A stretch of 64,000 nt of DNA, taken from assembly GCA_021414085.1 (NCBI GenBank), contig JAIOPC010000004.1, positions 104,593 through 168,592 on the forward strand, in the 5' to 3' direction. Under the pieces are notes generated by a model. That model saw only the letters and a list, made by a program, of their open reading frames with translations, was not told the DNA's origin and did not search any database. Origin of the DNA: Actinomycetes bacterium (lineage in GTDB: Bacteria; Actinomycetota; Acidimicrobiia; Acidimicrobiales; Ilumatobacteraceae). How positions within the stretch are numbered: position 1 is the first letter of the stretch; the number at the start of each line of letters is the position of its first letter. Below are positions 39,263 to 48,426 of this stretch, one piece after another. The position numbers and the translations under genes are program-made.

Positions 39263-40857
39263 GCGAGCCGCGGCAGTCAGTCGATGCCGTCATCATTGGT
39301 GCGGGATTTGCTGGCATGTACATGCTGCATGCACTGCGCGAGCAGGGCTTCACTGCCCAGGTGTTCGAGGTAGCCGACGACGTCGGTGGCACGTGGTACT
39401 GGAACCGTTATCCCGGCGCGCGTTGCGATGTTGAGAGCCTGGAGTACAGCTACTCGTTTAGCCCCGAGCTCGAGCAAGAGTGGGAGTGGACCGAGCGCTA
39501 CGCGACCCAACCGGAAATCCTGCGCTATGCGCAACACGTTGCCGATCGCTTCGATCTGCGCCGCGACATTCGCTTCAACACGCGAGTGCAATCGGCCGAC
39601 TTCGACGACACCACGACGCGCTGGACGGTGGCCACTGATGATGGCAGTCGCACCAGCGCCCAGTTCCTGATCATGGCCGTCGGTTGCCTCAGTAGCACCA
39701 ACCTTCCGAACTTCCCTGGGCGCGACACGTTCGCCGGCGCCAGCTATCACACCGGCACCTGGCCGCACGAGGGGGTCGACTTCACCGGCAAACGTGTCGC
39801 AGTCATCGGCACTGGCTCGTCTGCCGTGCAATCGATTCCGATCATTGCTCAACAAGCGCAACACGTCACCGTCTTTCAGCGCACGCCGACCTACGCGGTG
39901 CCGGCGCACAACCGGCCGCTTGCCGCAGCCGAGGTCGCCGAGGTGAAGGCGCACTACCGCGAGCTGCGCGCCGCCAATCGATTGACGATGGTTGGCTATG
40001 GAGCACGCAGCCCACGTGGCGAGACCAACGCCAGTGATGCAAGCCCCGCCGAGCTTGAGGCTGAGTATGAACGTCGCTGGGCCGCCGGCGGGCTGTCGTA
40101 CCTCGGGGGCTACGCCGACCTGCTGTTGAACAAGGACTCCAACGAAACGGCGGCCGAGTTCATTCGTCGCCAGATCCGCGCGACGGTGAACGATCCCGCG
40201 GTCGCCGAGTTGCTGACGCCGACCAATGTGGTGGGCTGCAAGCGACTGTGCGTCGATACCGGGTACTACGCGACGTTCAATCGGCCGAACGTGTCGCTGG
40301 TCGATGTCAGTCAGCAACCGATTGAAGAGATCACGCCGCGAGGCGTGCGCGTGGCGGGCGTCGACTACGAGGTCGACTGCATTGTGTACGCGACCGGCTT
40401 CGATGCGATGACCGGCAGCCTGCTGAAGATCAACGCCAACGGACCAGAGATTTCACTGCAGCAGGCATGGGAAGCAGGGCCACGTACGTATCTCGGTTTG
40501 TCGGTCCACGGCTTGCCCAATATGTTCACCATCAGTGGTCCGGGCAGCCCATCGGTGCTGACCAACATGATCACCTCCATCGAGCAGCACGTCGAATGGA
40601 TTCGAGACTGCGTCGTCGCGATGCGCGACAAAGGCCTGCACCGCATTGAGGCGACGGAGCAGGCGCAAGACGAGTGGGTCGACTACGTCAACATGGTCGC
40701 CGACATGACGCTGTTTCCGACCTGCAACTCGTGGTACCTCGGTGCCAACGTGCCGGGCAAGCCACGCGTGTTCATGCCGTTGCTCGGCTTTGCACCGTAC
40801 GAGGAGCAATGCAAGCAAGTCGCCGCCGACGGCTATCGCGGCTTCGCGCTCGTCTAA
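39259..40857 (+). CDS. Baeyer-Villiger-type flavin monooxygenase
   Basis: The 532-residue protein has the FAD-binding motif VDAVIIGAGFAGMYML, the NADPH-binding motif VAVIGTGSSAVQSI, and between them FAGASYHTGTW, which fits the Baeyer-Villiger fingerprint F-x-G-x3-H-x3-W. Such enzymes insert oxygen next to a ketone to make esters or lactones. ATG 39259 overlaps the kynU stop (ATGA). Translational coupling to kynureninase is unexpected and may indicate an oxidation of a kynurenine-related or alicyclic ketone, but the substrate is not known. Confidence 0.9.
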   Translation: MSEPRQSVDAVIIGAGFAGMYMLHALREQGFTAQVFEVADDVGGTWYWNRYPGARCDVESLEYSYSFSPELEQEWEWTERYATQPEILRYAQHVADRFDLRRDIRFNTRVQSADFDDTTTRWTVATDDGSRTSAQFLIMAVGCLSSTNLPNFPGRDTFAGASYHTGTWPHEGVDFTGKRVAVIGTGSSAVQSIPIIAQQAQHVTVFQRTPTYAVPAHNRPLAAAEVAEVKAHYRELRAANRLTMVGYGARSPRGETNASDASPAELEAEYERRWAAGGLSYLGGYADLLLNKDSNETAAEFIRRQIRATVNDPAVAELLTPTNVVGCKRLCVDTGYYATFNRPNVSLVDVSQQPIEEITPRGVRVAGVDYEVDCIVYATGFDAMTGSLLKINANGPEISLQQAWEAGPRTYLGLSVHGLPNMFTISGPGSPSVLTNMITSIEQHVEWIRDCVVAMRDKGLHRIEATEQAQDEWVDYVNMVADMTLFPTCNSWYLGANVPGKPRVFMPLLGFAPYEEQCKQVAADGYRGFALV

Positions 40858-40869
40858 GTCGTTGAAGGA

Positions 40870-42834
40870 CTAGCTCGCCAGTTCCGGCCGGTCTTTGTAC
40901 TGCAGCAGCGATTCAGGATTTGCGAGAGCCTCCGTGTTCCGTACCTCGCGACCATTGACGACGTCGGCCACCGCTAGCTCGCTGATCTTGTTGCTGCGCG
41001 TTCGCGGTACTTCAGTCACTTGTGCGATACGCGCCGGAACATGACGTGGCGACGCATTCGCACGCAGCAGCGCTCGCATCTCCGCCTGTAGTTCGTCGGT
41101 CAGCTGGTGATCATCGGCGAGTTTGACGAACAGCACGATGCGCGTGTCGCCGTCCCACTCTTGCCCAACGGCCACGCATTCCACCACGTGCGGTAAGTGC
41201 TCGACTTGCGCGTAGATCTCGGCGGTGCCAATGCGCACGCCGCCGGCATTCAGCGTCGCGTCGCTGCGACCGTGAATGACGACACCCTCATGGTCAGTCC
41301 ACGAGGCGAAGTCGCCGTGTGCCCACACACCGGGAAAGCGCTCGAAGTACGCGGCGCGAAACTTGCGATGGCTGGCATCGTCGCCCCAGAAGCCGACCGG
41401 CACGCTGGGGAACGGTTGCGTGCAGACCAGTTCACCCTTCACTCCTGGCTCGCGCACCGGGTGGCCTTCGCTGTCGAAAATCTCGACGGCCATACCCAAC
41501 GCGGCTCCCTGAATCTCGCCCGCGTACACCGGCCGCGTGGGATCACCACCGACGAAGCAGCCGCACAGATCTGTGCCGCCACTGATTGACGCCAGGTGAA
41601 GATCGGGCTTCATCGATTCGTAGATCCAGCGGAAACCCTCCTCGCTGAGCGGTGAACCCGTGCTGCACACCGTGCGCAATGCCGAAAGGTCGTGCGTGTC
41701 GGCCGGGCGAACACCCGCCTTGTTCACCGAGTCGATGTACTTCGCGGAAAGGCCCAGCAATGTCAACCGCTCGCGCTCGGCCACATCGAAGAGCGCGGTC
41801 GGCGAGGGGTGGAACGGGCTGCCGTCGAACAACACGGCGGTGGCACCGGAAGCCATCACCGATACGAGCCAGTTCCACATCATCCAGCCACATGTCGTGA
41901 AGTACATCACGCGGTCGCCGCCGCGGATGTCGCAGTGCAGTTGGTGTTCCTTGAGGTGCATCAGCAGCACGCCGAGCGCGCGATGCGTAATGCACTTTGG
42001 CTTTCCGGTCGTGCCCGACGAGTAGAGGATGTAGACGGGGTGATCGCCGGGCAACCGTAGGAATGTCAGCGGCGTATCGGCGTGGGGAGCCGTGTAGTCG
42101 CGCCACCGAACGCCGTGTGGAATGTGGTCGACATCGGGAGCATCGGCCAGCACGCCGACCACGATCGTGCGTCGCAGCGTCGGCAGCTGCGCGGCGACAT
42201 CGGCGATGCGATCAAGACAGTCGAACGATTTGCCGCCGTAGCGATAGCCGTCGGCCGCGACGAGAACCGTCGGCTGTGTCTGACCGAACCTGTCGACGAC
42301 GCCGGCGACGCCGAAGTCGCTGGAGGTGGAGGTGAAGGTAGCGCCGATCGCGTTAGCCGCTAGGAATGTGATCATCGTCTCCGCAACGTGCGGCATGTAC
42401 GCAGCGATGCGATCCCCGGCGCGCATGCCATCGGCAGTGAGTGCCGCCGCCAACGCCGCCACTTCGGAGCGCAATTCCTTCCAGGTGTATGTGCGTCGCT
42501 CACCATCCTCGGTGAGTGCGATGAGTGCTTCCGAGTTCGCGCCCGGCCGCTCGGCCAAGACGTTCTCCGCGTACGACACCGACGAGTTCGGGAAGAAGCG
42601 CGCCGTGCGTAGATCTCCAGGCTCAAACACGGTGTTTCCCGCATCGCCGATCACTCCGCAGTCGTCCCAGATGCGCTGCCAGAACTCGGCGAGCTCGCTC
42701 ACTGACCACGCATGCAGCGACGCCGCGTCGGTCACTTCCGGATAGCGAGCCGTGACGCGTCGCTGAAAAGCATCCATTTGGGTGGCGGCGACTCGCTCGG
42801 CCGTCGGCGTCCACAACGGTTCCACGCGTCGCAT
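40870..42834 (-). CDS. Acetoacetate-CoA ligase (acetoacetyl-CoA synthetase)
   Basis: The 654-residue ANL enzyme has the AMP motif YILYSSGTTGKPK, the GRSDATLNAGGVRIGTAEIY signature and the C-terminal Lys in TRSNKISELAV. Length and the N-terminal SVSELAEFWQRIWD-like region match acetoacetyl-CoA synthetases, which activate acetoacetate for catabolism or biosynthesis. It converges with the Baeyer-Villiger monooxygenase with 12 bp between them and diverges from the SDR gene with 14 bp between starts, so the promoters must be compact. Confidence 0.88.
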   Translation of the reverse strand: MRRVEPLWTPTAERVAATQMDAFQRRVTARYPEVTDAASLHAWSVSELAEFWQRIWDDCGVIGDAGNTVFEPGDLRTARFFPNSSVSYAENVLAERPGANSEALIALTEDGERRTYTWKELRSEVAALAAALTADGMRAGDRIAAYMPHVAETMITFLAANAIGATFTSTSSDFGVAGVVDRFGQTQPTVLVAADGYRYGGKSFDCLDRIADVAAQLPTLRRTIVVGVLADAPDVDHIPHGVRWRDYTAPHADTPLTFLRLPGDHPVYILYSSGTTGKPKCITHRALGVLLMHLKEHQLHCDIRGGDRVMYFTTCGWMMWNWLVSVMASGATAVLFDGSPFHPSPTALFDVAERERLTLLGLSAKYIDSVNKAGVRPADTHDLSALRTVCSTGSPLSEEGFRWIYESMKPDLHLASISGGTDLCGCFVGGDPTRPVYAGEIQGAALGMAVEIFDSEGHPVREPGVKGELVCTQPFPSVPVGFWGDDASHRKFRAAYFERFPGVWAHGDFASWTDHEGVVIHGRSDATLNAGGVRIGTAEIYAQVEHLPHVVECVAVGQEWDGDTRIVLFVKLADDHQLTDELQAEMRALLRANASPRHVPARIAQVTEVPRTRSNKISELAVADVVNGREVRNTEALANPESLLQYKDRPELAS

Positions 42835-42848
42835 CCTAGATTTGCCCT

Positions 42849-43595
42849 ATGGACCTATCACTGGTTGGCAAACGTGCGCTGGTCACAGGCGCGTCGAGCG
42901 GGCTCGGGCTTGGTTGTGCGCAAGCCCTAGCGGCTGAGGGTGCGATCGTCACGATGGTGGCACGCTCGGAAGAACGTCTGATCAAGGCCGCGGCCACAAT
43001 CCGCGAGTTGACCCATACGCAGGTTGGCGACCTGAGCGACCTAGACGGAATTGCGCGAATAGTGGCGCAGGCAGAGAAGGCGATGGGCGGCATCGACATC
43101 CTCATCGCGAATGCCGGCGGTCCACCTGCAGGGAACTTCGCGAGCATCACGATGGCGCAGTACGACGAAGCCATCCGCACGAACCTGCTCGCCACCATTG
43201 CGATGTGTCAGGCGTGCGTACCGGCAATGCAGTCGCGCGGTTGGGGTCGCGTGATTGCGATCACGTCCACGTCGGTGCGTGAGCCGATCGGCAACCTGAT
43301 TCTTTCAAACACCGCGCGCGCTGGGCTGACTGGATTCCTGAAGACGCTTGCGAGCGAAGTTGCTGGCGATGGCGTGACCGTCAACTCGTTGCAGCCGGGC
43401 AGTCATCAAACCGATCGTCTTGCCAAGTTGTACGGCGGCGATCTCACTGCGGTTGCAAAGGCAACACCAACCGGAACGCTTGGCGATGCTGGCGACTTTG
43501 GTCGCATAGCCGCGTTCTTGTGCAGCGACTCGGCGAAGTTCGTGACCGGCACCGCGCTTCCCGTCGACGGTGGCGCAACGCGCAACTTGCAGTAA
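42849..43595 (+). CDS. SDR-fold protein lacking the Tyr/Lys active-site pair
   Basis: The cofactor motif TGASSGLGLGCAQAL and LIANAGGPPAG show an SDR Rossmann fold. At the place of the catalytic Y-x3-K, the protein reads ILSNTARAGLTGF, so Tyr is replaced by Asn and Lys by Arg. The preceding Ser is kept (TSTSVREP). A subgroup of 3-oxoacyl reductase-like SDRs shares this change, so it is probably a natural variant rather than a mutation. Function is uncertain; it may bind NADP(H) and act as a regulator or use altered chemistry. Confidence 0.85.
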   Translation: MDLSLVGKRALVTGASSGLGLGCAQALAAEGAIVTMVARSEERLIKAAATIRELTHTQVGDLSDLDGIARIVAQAEKAMGGIDILIANAGGPPAGNFASITMAQYDEAIRTNLLATIAMCQACVPAMQSRGWGRVIAITSTSVREPIGNLILSNTARAGLTGFLKTLASEVAGDGVTVNSLQPGSHQTDRLAKLYGGDLTAVAKATPTGTLGDAGDFGRIAAFLCSDSAKFVTGTALPVDGGATRNLQ

Positions 43596-43606
43596 CGCGA
43601 GTCGCG

Positions 43607-45343
43607 TTACCAGTTGCCGGAACTGCCGCCGCCGCCACCACCGCCGGAGAAGCCACCCGAGAACCCGCCGCTGCTGTGGCTGCTGGAACTGCTGGGCGGC
43701 GCTGGCTTCGTGTGCGCTTGATTCCACTCGCCGCGATTCGTGTGCACGATGAGCGGCATTGACTGCAGTGCCGCTTGCTGTGGTGGGACGGTGCTGCCCG
43801 CGATGGCGCGACCCCACGCATCGGCGGCGCCGAGAGCGACGGCCCACGCGGAGTACTCGCGCAGCAGATCGTGCTTCCATGCCCAGTCGACGTGTTTGCC
43901 TTCACTTGCTTCGAGGAAACGACGGAACGACTCGGCGCGCAAGGCAAGAGCGCTGCCCTCGGCACTGCGCACTGGAAGTAGTGGTCGATATGCGATACCC
44001 GCAAACGCCGCGGGAATTGCGAACGCGGCAAGGATCGCAATGGGCCATGCGCGCAGCCATTGCTGCCAGGCGGAGATAGCGACCACCCCGGAAGCAAACA
44101 GGACTAGCACGCCGATCCACTTTGGAAACATCGGTCGCGTGCCCGGCGGGAACTTCGTCCACCAGCCCGAGGCCGTCGCCTCTTTCTGCTGATCCTTCAA
44201 CACTCTGTTCCAGAGGCTGCCCAACTTGGGCTGGTACTTGCCCATCTCCAGTTCACCCTTGACTTCGAACAACTTGGTGATGTCGTCGTGCAACTCGGGC
44301 GGAGCGTCGTCGGCCTTCGGGCCGCGTGACAACACCTGCGGAGAATCGCCGCTGAGCGTGAGGTACTCCTTCGCAATCATGTCGGAGAACCAAGCCGACA
44401 CCGTGTCCGTGCCGACCTTCTCGGTGAGCAGCATGTTGCCCTGCCACGGCCGAATGCCGCGCGGTGCCTCGAACTCGGTGGTGGCCATCGCCTCGAGTTC
44501 GGCATCCGACACGAGGTGAGCCGAACCAGCCGCGTACGCGGCATCGGCGGCATTTGAGCCGGCAACTTCGTTGCGACCCAAGCGACGCGCCATTGTGAAA
44601 CCGCCGCCAGCGGCAAGTGCACCGAGTGCGCCGAGCCCGATGGCCCACGCTGTTGAGTTGTCTGGGCGACGCTTGGGCAGCGCCGGTGCCGCGACCTCTA
44701 CCGGTTCGGTGAGGCCAGTGATAGTGCCACCGATCGTGACGTACTGATGCGGCCCGAGAGGCTCGATCACCGCGCGATACACGTCGCCATCGCGAACTAA
44801 CTCGCAGCCACCCACGTCGCCGTATGCACCGGTGTTGCACAGCGGGTCAGTCAGCTCGAAGCCGGTGACAACTATCTCAAAGCGCCCCGTCTCCAGATCC
44901 GTCTCGCCGTCGGAGAGATCGAGTGCCAACTGGCCGCTCGAGATACGCGCGTTCGGCAGCGTGTACGTCAGTTCGTAGCGATGCTGGCCGATGTAGGTGA
45001 TGTTGGGATCGCCAATCCGGATGCGCGTCTGATAGTCGCCGATGGAGGTGACATACACGTCGTCCTCGGCATGGGGAGCTCGCACGACGATGTCTTGCGG
45101 TTGCCCGAAATCGTTCGGAATCAGTCGCTCGTACCCGTGGCGTTCGGTGGTGCCAAAGTCGTCATCGACGATCTCGGTGATGCGCACTCCGTCGTCGCCG
45201 ACCGGCATGACGACGATCTGTTTCGCCTCGTAGCGCTCGTCGTAAATGCCACCGCCAAGGAGACCAACTGCGACAAGCCCCGGCGCCGCCAACACCGAAG
45301 CACCAACAACAACGTGACGCCATGACTTCACTGGGTTCAGCAC
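43607..45343 (-). CDS. DUF2207-type membrane protein with Gly-rich tail
   Basis: The N-terminus has a signal or anchor segment (about residues 10-30). An extracytoplasmic beta-rich domain (residues 35-235, with one Cys pair) is followed by one helix near 250, a cytoplasmic part, and two more helices near 405 and 425. The C-terminus is Ser/Gly-rich (SGGFSGGFSGGGGG). This is the DUF2207 layout. Function is unknown in the family. The start is GTG 45343 or GTG 45331. A further in-frame upstream extension is not credible. Confidence 0.8.
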   Translation of the reverse strand: MLNPVKSWRHVVVGASVLAAPGLVAVGLLGGGIYDERYEAKQIVVMPVGDDGVRITEIVDDDFGTTERHGYERLIPNDFGQPQDIVVRAPHAEDDVYVTSIGDYQTRIRIGDPNITYIGQHRYELTYTLPNARISSGQLALDLSDGETDLETGRFEIVVTGFELTDPLCNTGAYGDVGGCELVRDGDVYRAVIEPLGPHQYVTIGGTITGLTEPVEVAAPALPKRRPDNSTAWAIGLGALGALAAGGGFTMARRLGRNEVAGSNAADAAYAAGSAHLVSDAELEAMATTEFEAPRGIRPWQGNMLLTEKVGTDTVSAWFSDMIAKEYLTLSGDSPQVLSRGPKADDAPPELHDDITKLFEVKGELEMGKYQPKLGSLWNRVLKDQQKEATASGWWTKFPPGTRPMFPKWIGVLVLFASGVVAISAWQQWLRAWPIAILAAFAIPAAFAGIAYRPLLPVRSAEGSALALRAESFRRFLEASEGKHVDWAWKHDLLREYSAWAVALGAADAWGRAIAGSTVPPQQAALQSMPLIVHTNRGEWNQAHTKPAPPSSSSSHSSGGFSGGFSGGGGGGGSSGNW

Positions 45344-45405
45344 AAGAGCACGGTACCCGGTTCTCGACGGGCCGATCCCGTACCCCGCTGCCGGATCTAG
45401 TGAGT

Positions 45406-45429
45406 TAGCGAAGCAACCGAGCTTCGCTA
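45406..45429 (-). terminator. Hairpin at the stop codon of the Tat-exported protein gene
   Basis: TAGCGAAGC and GCTTCGCTA form a perfect 9-bp stem with loop AACCGA. One arm contains the stop codon of the gene ending at 45427. It is positioned as a transcription terminator for that gene; no U-run follows. Confidence 0.55.
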
Positions 45430-46425
45430 GAGGTAGTAGCCGGCGATGTCGACGATGAAGTGGGTGCTGCCGCCGCCGTTGCAGATGACGGTGATTTGGC
45501 GGTTGGTGTTGAGTGTCAGCCCGACGCCATTGGCAAGTGTTTGACCCTCGCCGAACCAGTTGATCGTCGAGGCTCCTTCGACGACGTTGCCGCCGGGGTT
45601 GATGGCGAGGTAGCCGAAGCCGCCAACTGTGCCGGTCACGGTGACGTTCGCCATTACAGCGGTCGCGCCGGCGGGAACGATGTTGGATGTGACAACTGCG
45701 CCAGCTGAGTTGCGGCCGTCGGCAACCGAGACGGTGCGGTTGGAACCGGTGGCAAGCAACCCCGGAGTCGGAGCGGCGGCGCGCGAGTCGTAGACACGTG
45801 TTGGTGTAATCGCGTGAAACGTTCCAGCCGAGGCGGTGCCGGCGATCTTGCGCCACGTTCCCGGAGAGCCCATGGCCACGCAGTAATAGGCGCCGGAGTC
45901 GTTGGCCACGACTTCGCCGACGACATGGTTGCCAGCACTGGGCGCCGTGTTGCCCGAGACCGGGTATAGACGCAATTGTGCCGCGCCACCTTCAGCCACC
46001 ACTCCGAAGCCGAGCGATCCCACAACGTGACCCCACACGCCATACGCGTTCGAGGCGGGAGTCGTCATTTTTCCGTGGAGCCCCGTGCCGCTGCCGGTCG
46101 ACGTTCCCTCGATGGCTGCATCAGGAGCGGTGTTGGTGACTTGTAACGTGAAGCTGCTAGCGACCGAGTTCAGTATCGTCTGGTCGCTTCCAGCGTTGTT
46201 GATGGCACCGAAGTTCATTGCGCCGGCGGCGGCCGCTGGTTGCGCGCCGAGCAGCGATGCGGCGGCGCCGCCGACGACAGCGGCACCGGCCAGGCGCAAC
46301 ATCCCGCGGCGCGTCGAGCGCTCCTCTTGCGGTGCTTGGTGTGCGACCTTGGCTTCCAACTCTGCGAACCGTCGGCGTAGGTCGCTCAGCTCAGCGGCGA
46401 GATCAACATTCTGCGCGTCGTCCAT
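45427..46425 (-). CDS. Tat-exported surface protein with C-terminal VDIAGYY domain
   Basis: Residues 1-40 form a coiled coil (AAELSDLRRRFAELEAKV). A twin-arginine signal follows (STRRGMLRLAGAAVVGG, cleavage after AQPAAAA), an unusual order in which the Tat signal is about 40 residues from the start. The middle has Gly-rich repeats of the GVWGHVVGS kind. The C-terminus holds ITPTRVYDSR and ends FIVDIAGYYL, a domain common in actinobacterial surface proteins and of unknown function. ATG 46425 is preferred; a longer frame to 46512 lacks support. Confidence 0.75.
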   Translation of the reverse strand: MDDAQNVDLAAELSDLRRRFAELEAKVAHQAPQEERSTRRGMLRLAGAAVVGGAAASLLGAQPAAAAGAMNFGAINNAGSDQTILNSVASSFTLQVTNTAPDAAIEGTSTGSGTGLHGKMTTPASNAYGVWGHVVGSLGFGVVAEGGAAQLRLYPVSGNTAPSAGNHVVGEVVANDSGAYYCVAMGSPGTWRKIAGTASAGTFHAITPTRVYDSRAAAPTPGLLATGSNRTVSVADGRNSAGAVVTSNIVPAGATAVMANVTVTGTVGGFGYLAINPGGNVVEGASTINWFGEGQTLANGVGLTLNTNRQITVICNGGGSTHFIVDIAGYYL

Positions 46426-46641
46426 TTCGGTGTCCCCTCGATCTCCGTTGGTGTGCCCGAACGCTACACCTACCGATTCGGCCCCCTTTTCGGGAGCGGT
46501 GGCGATCCTCATCGGTCACGCGATGCGGACCGATACGCTCACGGCCCAGCGCTCCTCTGGCACTGGTTCGACTAAGCAGCTATCAGGCTTTGAGGGTCGA
46601 AAAGCTCTTGACACCCGCAGCCGTCCCACGGAGGTCAACAC

Positions 46642-48045
46642 ATGTCGTCCCCACGCTCCACTTGGTTGAAGCTCCCTACGGTGATCGGTCTCGCCAGCGT
46701 CGTTGCGGCGGCAGTCATGGTCGGGTCCGCCGCTGCGCCACCGGCAGCGCAAGGTGCTGCCGGGATGGCCGCGGAGCCCTCGGTCCACGGCAGCGAGGAT
46801 TTCGTACGCGGACCCAACAACGACTTGATCGGCACCAACGCCGGATCAGATTGGACCTGGTGGTCTTCGGACGCACACGGCGATGCAACCGTAGGCGTCG
46901 ACGACGATGGCGCATTGGTGGGTTCGGTCGAGTTCGATCCCTTTGGGGTTCGGTCATCGTCGGCCGGGCTCACGTCGAGTCTCGGATTCCAGGGTGACCT
47001 GACCGATGGCGGCTCCGGAACGGTATGGATGGGCGCGCGCTGGTTCGATCCAACGCGAGCGGGTTTCGTTTCTCGCGATTCCTTTGCCGGCCGACCGTCC
47101 GAGCCCGGGAGTCTCAACCGTTACGCGTATGCCGAAGGGAACCCTCTGTCTCGATGGGATCCATCCGGGTATGAGGCGGAACCCCGTGACGATGGATCAA
47201 CAAAGGCCTTGGTGTGGTCGAACACGCCCACAACCACTTGGGCGCCTGTCGGCCCGCCGCCACCCAAGACGGGATGGTCGCTTTCAAGGTTCAAGCAGGG
47301 TGCGGTCGATGCAATCACAGCGCCGGTACGCCTTGCATGGAGGGCTTACATGGACCTCGTCCTGTGCGCCGCTGGTCCTGAGGAACACGGATGCTTCGAA
47401 ACGGCGAAGCAGGTTGGTCGCGGGTTTGTGGAGATGGCGAAGAATCCGGGCGCGTTCATCGAGGAATGCTTGAACGATAAATCGTACTGTGCGGGTGCGA
47501 TCCTCGGCGGCGCCGCGCTCTCGCTCGGAACTGCCAAACTAGTTACAACGGTATTCAAGTACGTCTCCGAAGTCCGCCAGGCCACTCGACTCATAGACAA
47601 CCTGGACGAAGTCGCCGAGATCGCGAATGTCACGGAGCATATTCCCGCAAACCCGACCGCGGCGCGCTTCGTGGCTGACGGCGATGGAGTCATAACCGAT
47701 CTTGTCGGTGAGGCCACAAACAGAGGTCCGGACTTCGTGGCCGGCCCGATCGGTAGCCAGCCGCCGGTCCCTGTGAGTCAGAGCCGGATGGCGGCGGGCT
47801 TCGATGACGCTGGGTTTCCCAGCACTCCCACGGCATCGCCTGGGACGAGCTACACGTTGCCTGACGGATCGAAGGTCCGTCTGATGGAGCCCACTTCGCA
47901 GGCACCTCGACGAGCGTCGTTCACGAACGCCAACGATGGCTACGTCAACCCATTCACAGGAAAGCCCGTCCAGCCCCCGGCACCACCCGGAGTGTCGATG
48001 AAGGAATGGGTTCGGCTCAACACTCACGTGGAGCAAACGCCGTGA
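46642..48045 (+). CDS. Short secreted RHS-core protein with toxin-like C-terminus
   Basis: A signal sequence spans residues 1-40. Residues 88-177 are one RHS repeat-associated core: GSVEFDPFG, GARWFDPTRAGFVSRDSF and NRYAYAEGNPLSRWDPSGY. The variable tail (180-467) contains two hydrophobic helices near 285-310 and ends with VRLMEPTSQAPRRASFTNA, then NPFTGKPVQPP and NTHVEQ, which resembles the nuclease-like tail called polymorphic toxin type 24 (from memory). Normal RHS proteins exceed 1,500 residues, so the shell is missing. GGAGG 7 bp before the ATG supports the start. The stop overlaps the next start (GTGA). Confidence 0.75.
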   Translation: MSSPRSTWLKLPTVIGLASVVAAAVMVGSAAAPPAAQGAAGMAAEPSVHGSEDFVRGPNNDLIGTNAGSDWTWWSSDAHGDATVGVDDDGALVGSVEFDPFGVRSSSAGLTSSLGFQGDLTDGGSGTVWMGARWFDPTRAGFVSRDSFAGRPSEPGSLNRYAYAEGNPLSRWDPSGYEAEPRDDGSTKALVWSNTPTTTWAPVGPPPPKTGWSLSRFKQGAVDAITAPVRLAWRAYMDLVLCAAGPEEHGCFETAKQVGRGFVEMAKNPGAFIEECLNDKSYCAGAILGGAALSLGTAKLVTTVFKYVSEVRQATRLIDNLDEVAEIANVTEHIPANPTAARFVADGDGVITDLVGEATNRGPDFVAGPIGSQPPVPVSQSRMAAGFDDAGFPSTPTASPGTSYTLPDGSKVRLMEPTSQAPRRASFTNANDGYVNPFTGKPVQPPAPPGVSMKEWVRLNTHVEQTP

Positions 48046-48419
48046 CCAGTCCAACTCACGCCTTCGATGCTCACCTACCAACACGGATTGACCGGGCCGA
48101 GTTCAACGACCCGAACCTGCTCGTGGGTGGGGTTGGATGGTCACTCAGCGCAATCTGCTGCTGGCGATGGATCACCGCTGACCGTGCCGTGGTCAGCGGC
48201 GACGCTGCTGGAGCAGAGGACCGGATCTGGGACTTGGTTGGAGAGACGATCGTCCGGGTCACGTGGCGCGGACCGCTCGCGTTGGGTGTCGATCCGTGCT
48301 TCGAGCTGTCATCGGGGGGGCAGCTGGAGCTCTTCAGCGACGCGACCTTCGACACTTGGGTGTTGGACACTGGTGGCCTGGTGCTCGTTGGCCCGCTGCT
48401 GATCGGCGAAGTGGAGTAG
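48042..48419 (+). CDS. Candidate immunity protein (DUF6188-like)
   Basis: The 125-residue protein is coupled to the RHS toxin by a GTGA overlap, the position expected of the cognate immunity gene. The pattern VDPCFELSSGGQLELFSDAT followed by a Trp-containing strand (TFDTWVLD) resembles small beta-rich immunity proteins of the DUF6188 type. It has no signal peptide, so it would neutralise the toxin in the cytoplasm. Identification rests mainly on position. Confidence 0.65.
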   Translation: MTSPTHAFDAHLPTRIDRAEFNDPNLLVGGVGWSLSAICCWRWITADRAVVSGDAAGAEDRIWDLVGETIVRVTWRGPLALGVDPCFELSSGGQLELFSDATFDTWVLDTGGLVLVGPLLIGEVE

Positions 48420-48426
48420 CCGTTCG

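Noticed and set aside
46608..46613. TTGACA as a -35 element for the RHS gene
   Set aside because: No acceptable -10 hexamer at 16-18 bp; the corresponding stretch is the ribosome-binding site.
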